A stretch of 64,000 bases of DNA from Kribbella caucasensis (GTDB lineage Bacteria; Actinomycetota; Actinomycetes; Propionibacteriales; Kribbellaceae), in the NCBI RefSeq assembly GCF_004361855.1, contig NZ_SNWQ01000031.1, positions 19,220 through 83,219 on the forward strand. The letters run 5' to 3'. Of the stretch, positions 17,033-25,145 are shown one piece after another. The notes under the pieces are model-generated. The model did no database searches. It saw nothing but the letters and a program-made list of their open reading frames with translations, and was not told the origin of the DNA. Numbering within the stretch: the stretch's first letter is position 1; every line of letters begins with the position of its first letter. The translations under genes and the position numbers were made by a program.

Positions 17033-17199
17033 GGCAGCCTTCCCTTCATGAATATCGGATCACTTACGACTGACCGGGGCGGTGGGGTGGGGCTCGAATC
17101 GATAACAGCACACTCGCAACCGGCGGGCGGGCTGAGACGGACACGACACTGCGGTTGGCGGTTCGCGCGGATAGACTGAGCGGTGACGTAGACAACACG

Positions 17200-17325
17200 T
17201 GCTCTGGGGTCGGTGAAATTCCGAGCCGGCGGTAACAGTCCGCGACCCGTACATCCGCGAGGGTGTCCGGTTGATCCGGTGTAATTCCGGAACCGACGGT
17301 GAAAGTCCGGATGGGAAGATGCACG
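17200..17325 (+). ncRNA. FMN riboswitch (RFN element)
   Basis: The hallmark conserved blocks are present in order: GGGGTCGGTGAAATTCCGA, CCGGCGGTAACAGTCCGCGA, then GATCCGGTGTAATTCCGGA, CCGACGGTGAAAGTCCGGAT and GGGAAGA. The RNA binds FMN and represses the downstream gene, here ribB at 17422, about 100 nt on. The aptamer lies in the divergent gap between the GH140-like gene and ribB. Confidence 0.95.
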
Positions 17326-17421
17326 TGGCAGTCTTCGCGACGCCCTGTGGACGTGCCTGTCCGCGTAGAGGGCGTTGCGAGGTTTGTCGTTGCCCCGGAG
17401 CGCCATGCCGAGAGGAAGCGC

Positions 17422-18042
17422 ATGCAGGGCTCCGTGAAGACCCGGCTCGACACCGTTCAGCGAGCCGTCGACGAGATCGCTCTCGGCCGGCCGGTCGTGG
17501 TGATCGACGACGAGGACCGCGAGAACGAGGGCGACCTGACCTTCGCCGCCAGTCTCGCCACTCCCGAACTGATGGCGATGCTGGTGCGCTACACCAGCGG
17601 CTACGTCTGCGCCCCGTGCGCGCCGGAGGTGCTGGACCGGCTCGAGTTGCCGCTGATGGTGCCGAACAACCAAGACAGCCTGCGGACGGCGTACACGGTG
17701 TCGGTCGACGCGAGCACCGGCGTCGGGACGGGCATCTCCGCCGCCGACCGGGCCCGGACCGTTCGGGTGCTGGCAGATCCCGTCGCGCAGCCCGCCGACC
17801 TGATCCGGCCCGGGCACATCCTGCCGTTGCGGGCCGTCCCAGGCGGCGTACGGCACCGGTCCGGCCACACGGAAGCCACAGTGGAACTGGTCCGCCTGGC
17901 CGGACTGCCTCCGGTTGGGGTGATCGGTGAGCTGATGAACGACGACGGCACGCTCATGTCGGGCGATCAACTGCGCACCTTCGCCGACACCCACGGCCTG
18001 GCGATGATCTCCATCGCCGATCTGGTCAACCACCTCAGCTAA
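17422..18042 (+). CDS. ribB: 3,4-dihydroxy-2-butanone-4-phosphate synthase
   Basis: 206 residues from ATG 17422, preceded by AGAGGAAG. Longer in-frame starts would lie inside the FMN riboswitch. The enzyme converts ribulose 5-phosphate to DHBP and formate, supplying the four-carbon unit of riboflavin. It has the canonical acidic loop DDEDRENEGD (about 27-36), TGISAADR, RPGHILPL and GHTEAT, so it looks fully active. It is a single-domain enzyme with no GTP cyclohydrolase II half and no other rib gene beside it. FMN-repressed through the riboswitch. Tail-to-tail with the transketolase gene (8-nt overlap). Confidence 0.95.
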   Translation: MQGSVKTRLDTVQRAVDEIALGRPVVVIDDEDRENEGDLTFAASLATPELMAMLVRYTSGYVCAPCAPEVLDRLELPLMVPNNQDSLRTAYTVSVDASTGVGTGISAADRARTVRVLADPVAQPADLIRPGHILPLRAVPGGVRHRSGHTEATVELVRLAGLPPVGVIGELMNDDGTLMSGDQLRTFADTHGLAMISIADLVNHLS

Positions 18043-18991
18043 CCAGCCGGCGGGCGGTGTCGGCGATGCCTTCCGGGGAGAGGCCGTAGCGGTCGAGCAG
18101 GTAGCCGGCCGACCCCGTGGGCGCGAACTCGGGAATCCCGAGGATCGACACCCGCGCCGGATGGTGCTGCACAACCGTCTCCGCCACCGCGCCACCCAGA
18201 CCGCCCGCGATCGTCGACTCCTCCGCCGTGACGATCCCGGCTGTCTGCTCGGCCGCCGCGACGACCGCCTCGACGTCCAGCGGCTTGACCGACGGCATCG
18301 ACAGCACGCGCGCCGAAATCCCTTCCGCCGCAAGCTGTTCGGCCGCGACCATCGCCCGCCACAACACCGTGCCGTTGCTGATCAGCGTCACGTCGTTCCC
18401 CGCGCGCATCGTGATCGCCTTGCCCGGCTCGAACGTGTACGAGTCGGGGTACACCTGCGGCACACTCATCCGGCTGACCCGGATGAACACCGGACCGTCG
18501 ACCGCCGCCGCCCACCGCAACGCCGCCGCGGTCTCCACCGGATCGGCCGGCACGATGATCGTCATCCCCGAGATCGCCCGCAACCACGCGATGTCCTCGA
18601 TCGAGTGATGCGTCGGGCCGAGTTCGCCGTACGCGACGCCCGGGCTCATCCCGCACAGCTTCACGTTGGTGTTCGAGTAGGCGACATCGGCCTTGATCTG
18701 TTCCAGCGCCCGCGCGGTGAGGAAGCAGGACGCCGCCGAGACGAACGGGATCCGGCCGCCGTTCGCCAGCCCGGACGCCACGCCGACCATGTCCTGCTCG
18801 GCGATGCCGACGTTGATCAGCCGATCCGGGAACGCCTTGCGGAAACTGTTCAACTTGCTTGAGCCGACCGAGTCGTTCACCACCCCGACGATCCGGTGAT
18901 CCTCATGCGCGAGCTCGGCCAGCGTCTCCACGTAGGCGTCGCGGCAGTCGTACCGCGGCTGGTCCGCGATCGAGGTGTCGACGACGGTCAT
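18035..18991 (-). CDS. Transketolase C-terminal subunit (split; apulose-4-phosphate transketolase-like)
   Basis: 318 residues covering the pyrimidine-binding (about 10-180) and C-terminal (about 195-315) domains of a split transketolase. GIAEQDMVGVASGLA contains the Glu that activates thiamine diphosphate. Start ATG overlaps the stop of the partner subunit gene (ATGA), implying stoichiometric production. Split transketolases of this kind act in D-apiose catabolism on apulose 4-phosphate (AptA/AptB) and in other pathways. The apulose assignment is inferred from context. Last gene of the operon that begins near 25006. Confidence 0.85.
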   Translation of the reverse strand: MTVVDTSIADQPRYDCRDAYVETLAELAHEDHRIVGVVNDSVGSSKLNSFRKAFPDRLINVGIAEQDMVGVASGLANGGRIPFVSAASCFLTARALEQIKADVAYSNTNVKLCGMSPGVAYGELGPTHHSIEDIAWLRAISGMTIIVPADPVETAAALRWAAAVDGPVFIRVSRMSVPQVYPDSYTFEPGKAITMRAGNDVTLISNGTVLWRAMVAAEQLAAEGISARVLSMPSVKPLDVEAVVAAAEQTAGIVTAEESTIAGGLGGAVAETVVQHHPARVSILGIPEFAPTGSAGYLLDRYGLSPEGIADTARRLVS

Positions 18992-19929
18992 CGCAGCTCC
19001 TTGTCGAGTCGAGGGCTCACCGCGAGCCGGGGTTGCCCGACGGTCTCCAGTTCGGTCATCGCCTGCTGGTACTCCGCCGGGTTCGGCACCTTGTGATGCC
19101 AGGCGACGTTGTTGCTCATGAACGAGACCGGATGCCCCTTGTGGGTATGGGCGATCACGAACGTCGGCTTGCCCGGCCGGAACGGTACGGCGGACAGCAC
19201 ATCCAGGAGCTCGCCGTGATCGTGGCCGTTCACCTCGACCACCGCGAACCCGAACGCGGCCGCCTTCTCCGGCAACGGGTCGAGGTCGTTCGTCTCCTTG
19301 GTGGTGGCGCCCTGCTGCAGCCGGTTCCGGTCGACGATCACGGTCAGCCGGTCCAGCTGGTACTGCGAGGCCGCCATCATCGCCTCCCAGTTGCTGCCCT
19401 CCTGCAACTCCCCGTCGCCGACGAGCACATAGGTACGCCGCAACGACACGTCGAGCTTGGCCGACAACGCATGGCCCACCGCGATCGGCAGACCGTGCCC
19501 GAGTGGTCCGGTGTTGGCCTCGACCCCAGCGACCTTGGTCCGGTTGGGATGACCGTTCAACGCGGACAGGGGTTTCAGGAACGTCGCGAGCTCGGTGATC
19601 GGCAGGAACCCGAACGCCGCCAGCGTGGTGTAGAGCGCCCCGGCGACATGTCCCTTGCTCAGGATGAACCGATCGCGTTCCGGGTCCGCCACGGTCTCGG
19701 GGCCGATCTCCAGCACCGCGCCGTACAGGGTGGCCAGGATGTCGATCGCGGAGAAGTCGCCCCCGATATGGCCGGCGCCGGCGTGGTACACGAGTTTGAG
19801 GTCCTGGATCCGGATCTGCCGCGCCGCCTCGGCGATGTGCGCGACCTGCTCGGCCCGGCTGCTGTGCGCGGGCAGCCGGCCGAGCAGCGGCATGGTGGTG
19901 TGCTCTACCGAGAGAGCAGCCTTACTCAT
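18988..19929 (-). CDS. Transketolase N-terminal (ThDP-binding) subunit
   Basis: 313 residues from ATG 19929, overlapping the stop of the upstream isomerase gene by the ATGA arrangement. It contains the His-rich entrance segment YHAGAGHIGGDFS, SKGHVAGALY, TGPLGHGLP and the thiamine diphosphate motif GDGELQEGSNWEA...N. Together with the 318-residue partner it makes a complete two-gene transketolase, which transfers a two-carbon ketol unit between sugar phosphates. Confidence 0.87.
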   Translation of the reverse strand: MSKAALSVEHTTMPLLGRLPAHSSRAEQVAHIAEAARQIRIQDLKLVYHAGAGHIGGDFSAIDILATLYGAVLEIGPETVADPERDRFILSKGHVAGALYTTLAAFGFLPITELATFLKPLSALNGHPNRTKVAGVEANTGPLGHGLPIAVGHALSAKLDVSLRRTYVLVGDGELQEGSNWEAMMAASQYQLDRLTVIVDRNRLQQGATTKETNDLDPLPEKAAAFGFAVVEVNGHDHGELLDVLSAVPFRPGKPTFVIAHTHKGHPVSFMSNNVAWHHKVPNPAEYQQAMTELETVGQPRLAVSPRLDKELR

Positions 19930-20942
19930 GCATCCTCCAGGCCGGCCATCGAAGTCAGCAGCGCCCGCTGGATCAACCGCTGGGACGCGAGCGCATCGTG
20001 AGAGGCCTGCGCCGCGGCGAGCGCCTCCTCGTCCAGCGTGTCGAGGGCCAAGTGCACGGCCTTGAGGAACCGGATCGCCTGTTTTGCCGCCTCGACGCTG
20101 TCCTCCCGGAACGGGAACTGATCGAGTTGCCAGACGCCCTCCCAGTTGTTCTTCCGCAGGGTGTGGAAGAACTCGAAGGTCTCCACCAGGTGGACGGAGC
20201 CGACCACCATGTCGTCGTCCCAGCCGCGCAGGTTGTCGTTCACGTCGATCGCGAACAGCCGGCCGTAGTCGATCGCCAACTGGGCCGCGTCGGCGGGTGT
20301 CTCCAGCCCGTACAGGGAATGGCCGAAGTCGAGCAGGATGCCGAGGTTGGGCAGCCCGATCTTCTCGATCCCGAGCAGCGTCCTGGCCACGTTCGGGAAG
20401 ATGATCTTCACCCGTGGCTCGCGTGGCTTGTACTCGATCACGAAGTTGATGTCGGGATGGGCGGACACGAGTTCGCGCAGGCCGTCCAGCGCGAGGTTCC
20501 AGATGTCGTGGTAGTTCACCTGGAACGGGTAGTCCCAGCCGTCCTGCCCGGGCCACAGCTTCACGTACGAACAGCCCAGGTCCTTGGCCAACTCGGTTGC
20601 CTCGTGCAACAGCTCGATCGCCCGCTTGCGGATCGCCGGATCAGGGTTGGTGATCGAGCCCTTGACGAAGTCCCGGGTGTAGATCTCCGGGGTGATCGCG
20701 ATGGCGCGCAACCCGTTCCGGTCCAGGGCCGCCTTGACGTCGTCCAGGGTGCCGTCGTACCCCGCGAACGGCCAGTTCAGGTCCACCACGGACAGATCGC
20801 CGACGGCGCCCGCCCGGTCGATCTGTTCGAGCAGCCCGACCGGGTCGCCGTAGCCGTCGGTGGCGTAGCGGTCCTTGTAGGTTGCGAAATGCCAGATACC
20901 CGCGCCGAACACCGGCAGGTCGGTCATGGTGATCTCCTCCAT
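19926..20942 (-). CDS. TIM-barrel sugar isomerase/epimerase (xylose isomerase-like)
   Basis: 338 residues, AP endonuclease 2/xylose isomerase-like barrel. Putative metal ligands lie in NFVIEYKPREPRV, LDFGHSLYG and FAIDVNDNLRGWDDDMVVGSV. Members of this superfamily interconvert aldoses and ketoses, including D-apiose to D-apulose in characterised apiose pathways; that role is the one suggested by the adjacent split transketolase, kinase and GH140-like gene. Cytoplasmic. An RBS (GGAGGAGAT) precedes ATG 20942. It follows the transporter permease gene by 6 nt. Confidence 0.82.
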   Translation of the reverse strand: MEEITMTDLPVFGAGIWHFATYKDRYATDGYGDPVGLLEQIDRAGAVGDLSVVDLNWPFAGYDGTLDDVKAALDRNGLRAIAITPEIYTRDFVKGSITNPDPAIRKRAIELLHEATELAKDLGCSYVKLWPGQDGWDYPFQVNYHDIWNLALDGLRELVSAHPDINFVIEYKPREPRVKIIFPNVARTLLGIEKIGLPNLGILLDFGHSLYGLETPADAAQLAIDYGRLFAIDVNDNLRGWDDDMVVGSVHLVETFEFFHTLRKNNWEGVWQLDQFPFREDSVEAAKQAIRFLKAVHLALDTLDEEALAAAQASHDALASQRLIQRALLTSMAGLEDA

Positions 20943-20948
20943 ATGTGG

Positions 20949-21839
20949 TCAGCCCTTGGTGGCGCCGGCGGTCAGCCCGCCGACGATCCAGCGCTGCAGC
21001 AGCATGTACGCGATCAGGATCGGCACCACGGCGATCAGGATGCCCGCCGCGAGACCGGTGTTGTTGTTGGCGAACTGCCCCTGGAAGTTGAGCAGCCCGA
21101 CCGGGATCGTCTTGTTGGCATCGGAGTTCAGCAGGATCAGTGCGAACAGGAACTCGTTCCAGGTCGCCACCGCGTCCAGGATCGCGACCGTCACCAGGGC
21201 CGGCGTGGACAGCGGCAGGACGATGGTGAAGAAGATCCGCCAGTCGCCGGCCCCGTCGACCTTGGCCGCCTCGATGATCTCGTCCGGGATCTGCCGGAAG
21301 AACGACTGCAGCACGAGCACCTCGAACGGGATGCCGAACGCCAGGTACGGCCCGATCAACCCGAACAGGCTGTCGGTCGCACCGGCACCGCGCATCATGA
21401 TGAAGACCGGCACGATGGTGATGTAGATCGGGATGGTCAGCCCGAGGAACACCGTGAACATCACCGTACGCCGGAACTTCATCCGCAGCTTGGCCAGTGC
21501 GAACCCGAGCATCGCCGAGATCGCCACGCCGAGCGGCACCTTCATCAACGCCAGGAACGCGCTGTTGCGATAGGTGGTGGCGAAGTTGCCGATACCCCAA
21601 GCGTCCTTGAAGTTGGACCAGGTGAACTCATCCGGCCAGGACAACGGCCCGTTGCCGATGAAGTCCGCCAGCGGCCGGACCGCGGTGATCACCAGCAACG
21701 CCAGCGGCGAGATCCAGAAGATCGCCGTCACCGCCAGCACCAGCGTCATCACCAGCCCGCGACGACCCTTCGACGGCCGGCTCACCGGTTCCGGCTCGGT
21801 TGGTACGGCGGCCTCCACCCGAACCGGTGCGATCGTCAT
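20949..21839 (-). CDS. Carbohydrate ABC transporter permease (MalG-like)
   Basis: 296 residues from ATG 21839, which overlaps the stop of the MalF-like gene. Six predicted transmembrane segments. The BPD_transp_1 domain has the EAA loop EAAKVDGAGDWRIFFTIVLP that docks to the ATPase. No ATPase gene is present in this locus, so a shared MsiK-type ATPase encoded elsewhere presumably energises it, as is usual in actinobacteria. Confidence 0.9.
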   Translation of the reverse strand: MTIAPVRVEAAVPTEPEPVSRPSKGRRGLVMTLVLAVTAIFWISPLALLVITAVRPLADFIGNGPLSWPDEFTWSNFKDAWGIGNFATTYRNSAFLALMKVPLGVAISAMLGFALAKLRMKFRRTVMFTVFLGLTIPIYITIVPVFIMMRGAGATDSLFGLIGPYLAFGIPFEVLVLQSFFRQIPDEIIEAAKVDGAGDWRIFFTIVLPLSTPALVTVAILDAVATWNEFLFALILLNSDANKTIPVGLLNFQGQFANNNTGLAAGILIAVVPILIAYMLLQRWIVGGLTAGATKG

Positions 21840-22771
21840 GACGCCTCCCTGGTCTGCGACCGTACGTACGGGATGCCGACCGCGATCGCCACCAGCGTGA
21901 TCACGACTGCGATGGCCGTGCCGTATCCGGCCTGGTAGTACTGGAAGACGTTGGCGTACATCCACGTTCCCATCACCTGCGTCGCCGTACCAGGACCGCC
22001 GTACGTCATCGCGTAGATCATGTCGAAGACCTTGAACGAGTCGATCAGCGACAACGCCAGCACGATGTAGTGCGCCGGCCGCAGACCCGGCATCGTGACA
22101 TGCCAGAACTGTTGCCATCGGCTCGCACCGTCGACCGTCGCGGCCTCGTAGAGCTCGTTCGGAATCCCTTGCAGGGCAGCCAAGTAGAGCAACATCGGGA
22201 AGCCGGTCCGCAACCAGATGGCCGGCACCATCACCGCCCACAACGCGGTCGAGTCCTGCCCCAACCACGGCTGGGCCAGCCCGTCCAGACCGATCAACCG
22301 GAGGAACGAGTTGATCGCGCCGTACTGCGGGTTGTAGAGCCAGCCCCAGATCGAGGCGATCGACACCAACGGCAGCACGGCCGGTGTGTAGAAGACCATC
22401 CGGAGGATCGGCTTGCCGTGCACCTTGCCGTTCAGCGCGATCGCCAGAGCCAGCCCGATCACGGTCGGGACGATGATCGTCACGATGGTCCAGATCAGGT
22501 TGTTCCGGACCGCGGTGGCGACCACCGGATCACTGGGCAGCTTGGCGTAGTTGTCCAGCCCGACGAAGTTGTACGTCGCGCTCAGGCCGTCCCAGTCGGT
22601 CAGGCTGAACCACAATGAGGACACCGCCGGGTACACCAGGAACGCGACGTACACCACCAGTGCGGGCAGGGCGAACAGCCAGGGCGACCACTTGCCACCC
22701 CGCTTCGCGCCCTTCTTCGCCGGGCGCCTCGTTGCCCCGGGCTTCGATCGTGCGATCGCGACAGTCGCCAT
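21836..22771 (-). CDS. Carbohydrate ABC transporter permease (MalF-like)
   Basis: 311 residues with six predicted transmembrane segments. A basic N-terminus (RRPAKKGAKRGGK) precedes the first helix, and the EAA loop is YEAATVDGASRWQQFWHVTMP. It partners the MalG-like permease (4-nt gene overlap) and the lipoprotein encoded 9 nt upstream, forming a CUT1-type sugar importer. Substrate specificity cannot be read from sequence. Confidence 0.9.
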   Translation of the reverse strand: MATVAIARSKPGATRRPAKKGAKRGGKWSPWLFALPALVVYVAFLVYPAVSSLWFSLTDWDGLSATYNFVGLDNYAKLPSDPVVATAVRNNLIWTIVTIIVPTVIGLALAIALNGKVHGKPILRMVFYTPAVLPLVSIASIWGWLYNPQYGAINSFLRLIGLDGLAQPWLGQDSTALWAVMVPAIWLRTGFPMLLYLAALQGIPNELYEAATVDGASRWQQFWHVTMPGLRPAHYIVLALSLIDSFKVFDMIYAMTYGGPGTATQVMGTWMYANVFQYYQAGYGTAIAVVITLVAIAVGIPYVRSQTREAS

Positions 22772-22780
22772 GACGCAGAC

Positions 22781-24112
22781 TCAGCCCTTGGCCCAGGCGG
22801 AGACGATCTCCTGCATCTTCTTCGCCGCCGCGTCCGGTGTCACCGAACCCTGCAGGATGTCGCTCTGCACACTGAAGTACTGGTCGGCCTGCTTTTTCGG
22901 GAACGCCTGATCCTGGATCGTGTAGAACGGGTTCGAGCCGTACTTCTGGGACCACTCGTAGGACAGCGGCAGCGACTTCGCGTCCGGCTCGGCGCCCTTC
23001 ACCGTCGAGGCGCTGACCTGCAACGCCTTCTGTGTCGCGGGCTTGACGATGAAGTCGATCAGCTCCGCGGCCTTGTCGGCGTTCCCCGACTTGGCGTTGA
23101 TCATGTAGCCCTCGACGAAGCCCGAGTGGCGGGCCGGACTCTGGTCGGTGGGCAGCTCGAAGCTGCCGAAGCCGGCCGGGTTCTTCTTCGCCGACAGGAT
23201 CGAGGCCGCCTCGGTCCACGGTCCGGTGATCGTGTACGCCGTCTTGCCCTGGACGTACGCGGGCTCTATGTCGGCCGGGTCGAGGCCCAGCGCGCCCTGC
23301 GGCAGCCACTTCTTGTCCTGCCACTTCTTGAACAGTGCGAACGCCTCGACCACCTCGGGCCGGTCCCAGCTCTCCGCGCCGGTAAGCAGCTTGTCGTGCA
23401 ACTCCGGCCCGGCGGTGTGCTCGAGCAGGTACTCGAACAGCCGCATGATGTCCCAGCCGTACTTTCCACCGAGACCACACGGCGTCACGCCGACCGCGAC
23501 GAGCTTGTCGTTCATCGCCTCCAGCTCGGCGTACGTCGTCGGCGGGCCGCTCACGCCCGCCTTGGCGAGCAGTGACTTGTTGTACCAGGCACCTATTCCG
23601 AGGGAGACGAACGGCACCCCGGACTTCACCCCGTCGAAGGTCATCCCGCTGATCGCCGCGGTGTTGATCTTCGAGTCCCAGCCGAACTTGGAGTAGTACG
23701 GGCTCAGGTCCAGCGCCTGCTTGGCCTTCGCGAACGGTGCTCCGATCTGACCGCCCCAGATCCGCCAGACATCTGGGCCTTTGCCACCGAGCAGTTGCGT
23801 TCGCAGCTTGTCCGGATACACCGCCGCACCCGATCCCGGCAGACTCTCGACTGTTGTCGTCGTACCGGCCTGCTGGTCGAACGCCTTCATCTGCGCCTTG
23901 AACAGGTCGATCGTCTCGTCACCCTCGTAGGTGAACACGCGCAGGTTGTTCGTGGCCGCGGCCGTCGCACCGCTACCGGTGGACGCGCCGCCGCCGGTGC
24001 AGGCGGAGAGACCGACGCCGGCGACAGCGGCGGACGTGAGGCCGAGGAATCCCCGGCGGGTGAACGAACTGCCTGTTGTCCGGGGCGGTGGGGTGGTGGG
24101 TTCTGTGGTCAT
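22781..24112 (-). CDS. Sugar-binding lipoprotein of ABC transporter (TAT-type)
   Basis: 443 residues. The N-terminus has a twin-arginine motif (TRRGFLGL) and a lipobox ending LSAC, so it should be exported folded through TAT and lipidated. The rest is a family 1 extracellular solute-binding fold (DVWRIWGGQIG, GYMINAKSGNADKAAELIDF). It captures the substrate for the two adjacent permeases. An RBS-like AGGAGT precedes the start. Confidence 0.9.
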   Translation of the reverse strand: MTTEPTTPPPRTTGSSFTRRGFLGLTSAAVAGVGLSACTGGGASTGSGATAAATNNLRVFTYEGDETIDLFKAQMKAFDQQAGTTTTVESLPGSGAAVYPDKLRTQLLGGKGPDVWRIWGGQIGAPFAKAKQALDLSPYYSKFGWDSKINTAAISGMTFDGVKSGVPFVSLGIGAWYNKSLLAKAGVSGPPTTYAELEAMNDKLVAVGVTPCGLGGKYGWDIMRLFEYLLEHTAGPELHDKLLTGAESWDRPEVVEAFALFKKWQDKKWLPQGALGLDPADIEPAYVQGKTAYTITGPWTEAASILSAKKNPAGFGSFELPTDQSPARHSGFVEGYMINAKSGNADKAAELIDFIVKPATQKALQVSASTVKGAEPDAKSLPLSYEWSQKYGSNPFYTIQDQAFPKKQADQYFSVQSDILQGSVTPDAAAKKMQEIVSAWAKG

Positions 24113-24127
24113 GCTTTCCTACTCCTT

Positions 24128-25006
24128 TTACCGAGCGAAACGGCGGATCTTGGCGAACATGTCCTCCAGCAGGAACCGGACGTCGACCTGCTCGCAGACG
24201 CTGATGGGGTTGTTGGTGCCGGGCAGGTACCAACCGTCGGACCCGAACCGCGGCGCGGGCCGGACCCGCATGGCACCGCTGGACGGGTAGAGCATCAGGG
24301 CGATGGCCGGTGAGTCACCGAGTGAGCGGGACTCGATCGGCTCGGGGTGGTAGGTGGCGTTCCACTCGTGCAACTGCTCGATCAAGTACTTGCCGAGTGG
24401 TCCGGCGTCGCCGATCTTCTCGTCGAGCTCGGCGTAACTGACCGACACCTTGGTGTAGACGTCGCTCGGCACCTGCCAGACGGTGATGCCGGACCCGAAC
24501 ACGACGTTGGCGGCGGGGATGTCGTTGGACAGGTTGAACTCGATGCCCGGGTACGACGTCAGGCCGTCGTACCCACGGCCGCCGATCCAGATCACGATCA
24601 CCTCGCGGTGCACGATCTCCGGGTCGAGCAGGATCGCCGAGGCCATGTCGGTCAGCGGGCCGAGGAAGGACACGTAGAGCGGATCGCCCTTCGACGCCAG
24701 CTTGGACTCCTCGATGATGAGCCGCGCACCGGGTGAGTCCAGCGGGGTCTGCTCGTCCGGGATGCCGGTCGGCGCACCGTTCGCGACCGGCACCTGCCCG
24801 GTCATGCCGAGCAGTTCGAGCAGCAGGTCGACCTCCTCGCGGGACTCCTCCATGCTCCGGTCCGACCGCCGGGTGCCGAAGTGCGCGGGGATCAGCCCGC
24901 GGTTGTCGAACGTCGGCGACAACAGCGCGTGCACGATCGCGAACTGGTCGTCGGCCTCGTTCTTGGCGTCGGTGTTGACGATCACCCGGCGCTTGGTCGG
25001 CTTCAT
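24128..25006 (-). CDS. Nucleoside hydrolase family protein
   Basis: 292 residues of the inosine-uridine-preferring nucleoside hydrolase fold. The usual N-terminal Asp cluster D-T-D-P-G-x-D-D is modified to NTDAKNEADDQFA, as in nucleoside-hydrolase-like (DUF1593-related) proteins. A later LGDSPAIAL retains an Asp at the C-terminal calcium/ribose site. Family members cleave N-ribosides; here it is the first gene of a sugar import and catabolism operon, so it may release a pentose from an imported glycoside or nucleoside. No signal peptide. Confidence 0.78.
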   Translation of the reverse strand: MKPTKRRVIVNTDAKNEADDQFAIVHALLSPTFDNRGLIPAHFGTRRSDRSMEESREEVDLLLELLGMTGQVPVANGAPTGIPDEQTPLDSPGARLIIEESKLASKGDPLYVSFLGPLTDMASAILLDPEIVHREVIVIWIGGRGYDGLTSYPGIEFNLSNDIPAANVVFGSGITVWQVPSDVYTKVSVSYAELDEKIGDAGPLGKYLIEQLHEWNATYHPEPIESRSLGDSPAIALMLYPSSGAMRVRPAPRFGSDGWYLPGTNNPISVCEQVDVRFLLEDMFAKIRRFAR

Positions 25007-25030
25007 CTGCGCACTCCTCCGGTCTGTCGC

Positions 25031-25074
25031 GGTCCTGGTTCTCAGTCGTGCATAGATATTCAGTACTGCATAGA
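25031..25074. promoter_or_regulatory. Divergent promoter with shared motif and TGCATAGA direct repeats
   Basis: The 139-bp gap between the nucleoside hydrolase (minus) and FGGY kinase (plus) carries GGTCCTGGTTCTCAG (25031-25045), also found upstream of the SorC gene. Two direct repeats of TGCATAGA follow at 25049-25056 and 25067-25074, 18 bp apart. The stretch is locally AT-rich. It plausibly contains the operators that coordinate both transcription units. Confidence 0.45.
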
Positions 25075-25145
25075 CTGTCGCTCTTGAGTCTGCTCACCGG
25101 CTACAGTCCCGTCAAGAGGTCAGCCGAAAGTCACCGAGGAGGGCC

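Noticed and set aside
17081..17110. tRNA T-arm-like GGCTCGAATCG near 17090
   Set aside because: No acceptor stem, D-arm or anticodon arm can be built around it.
17299..17421. 5' extension of ribB from GTG 17299
   Set aside because: It would start inside the FMN riboswitch aptamer and adds no DHBP synthase sequence; ATG 17422 has a good RBS and matches the family N-terminus.
20557..20942. Transketolase frame extended upstream of 19929
   Set aside because: Upstream codons are antisense-like Arg/Gly-rich sequence overlapping the isomerase gene; ATG 19929 overlaps that gene's stop in the ATGA pattern.
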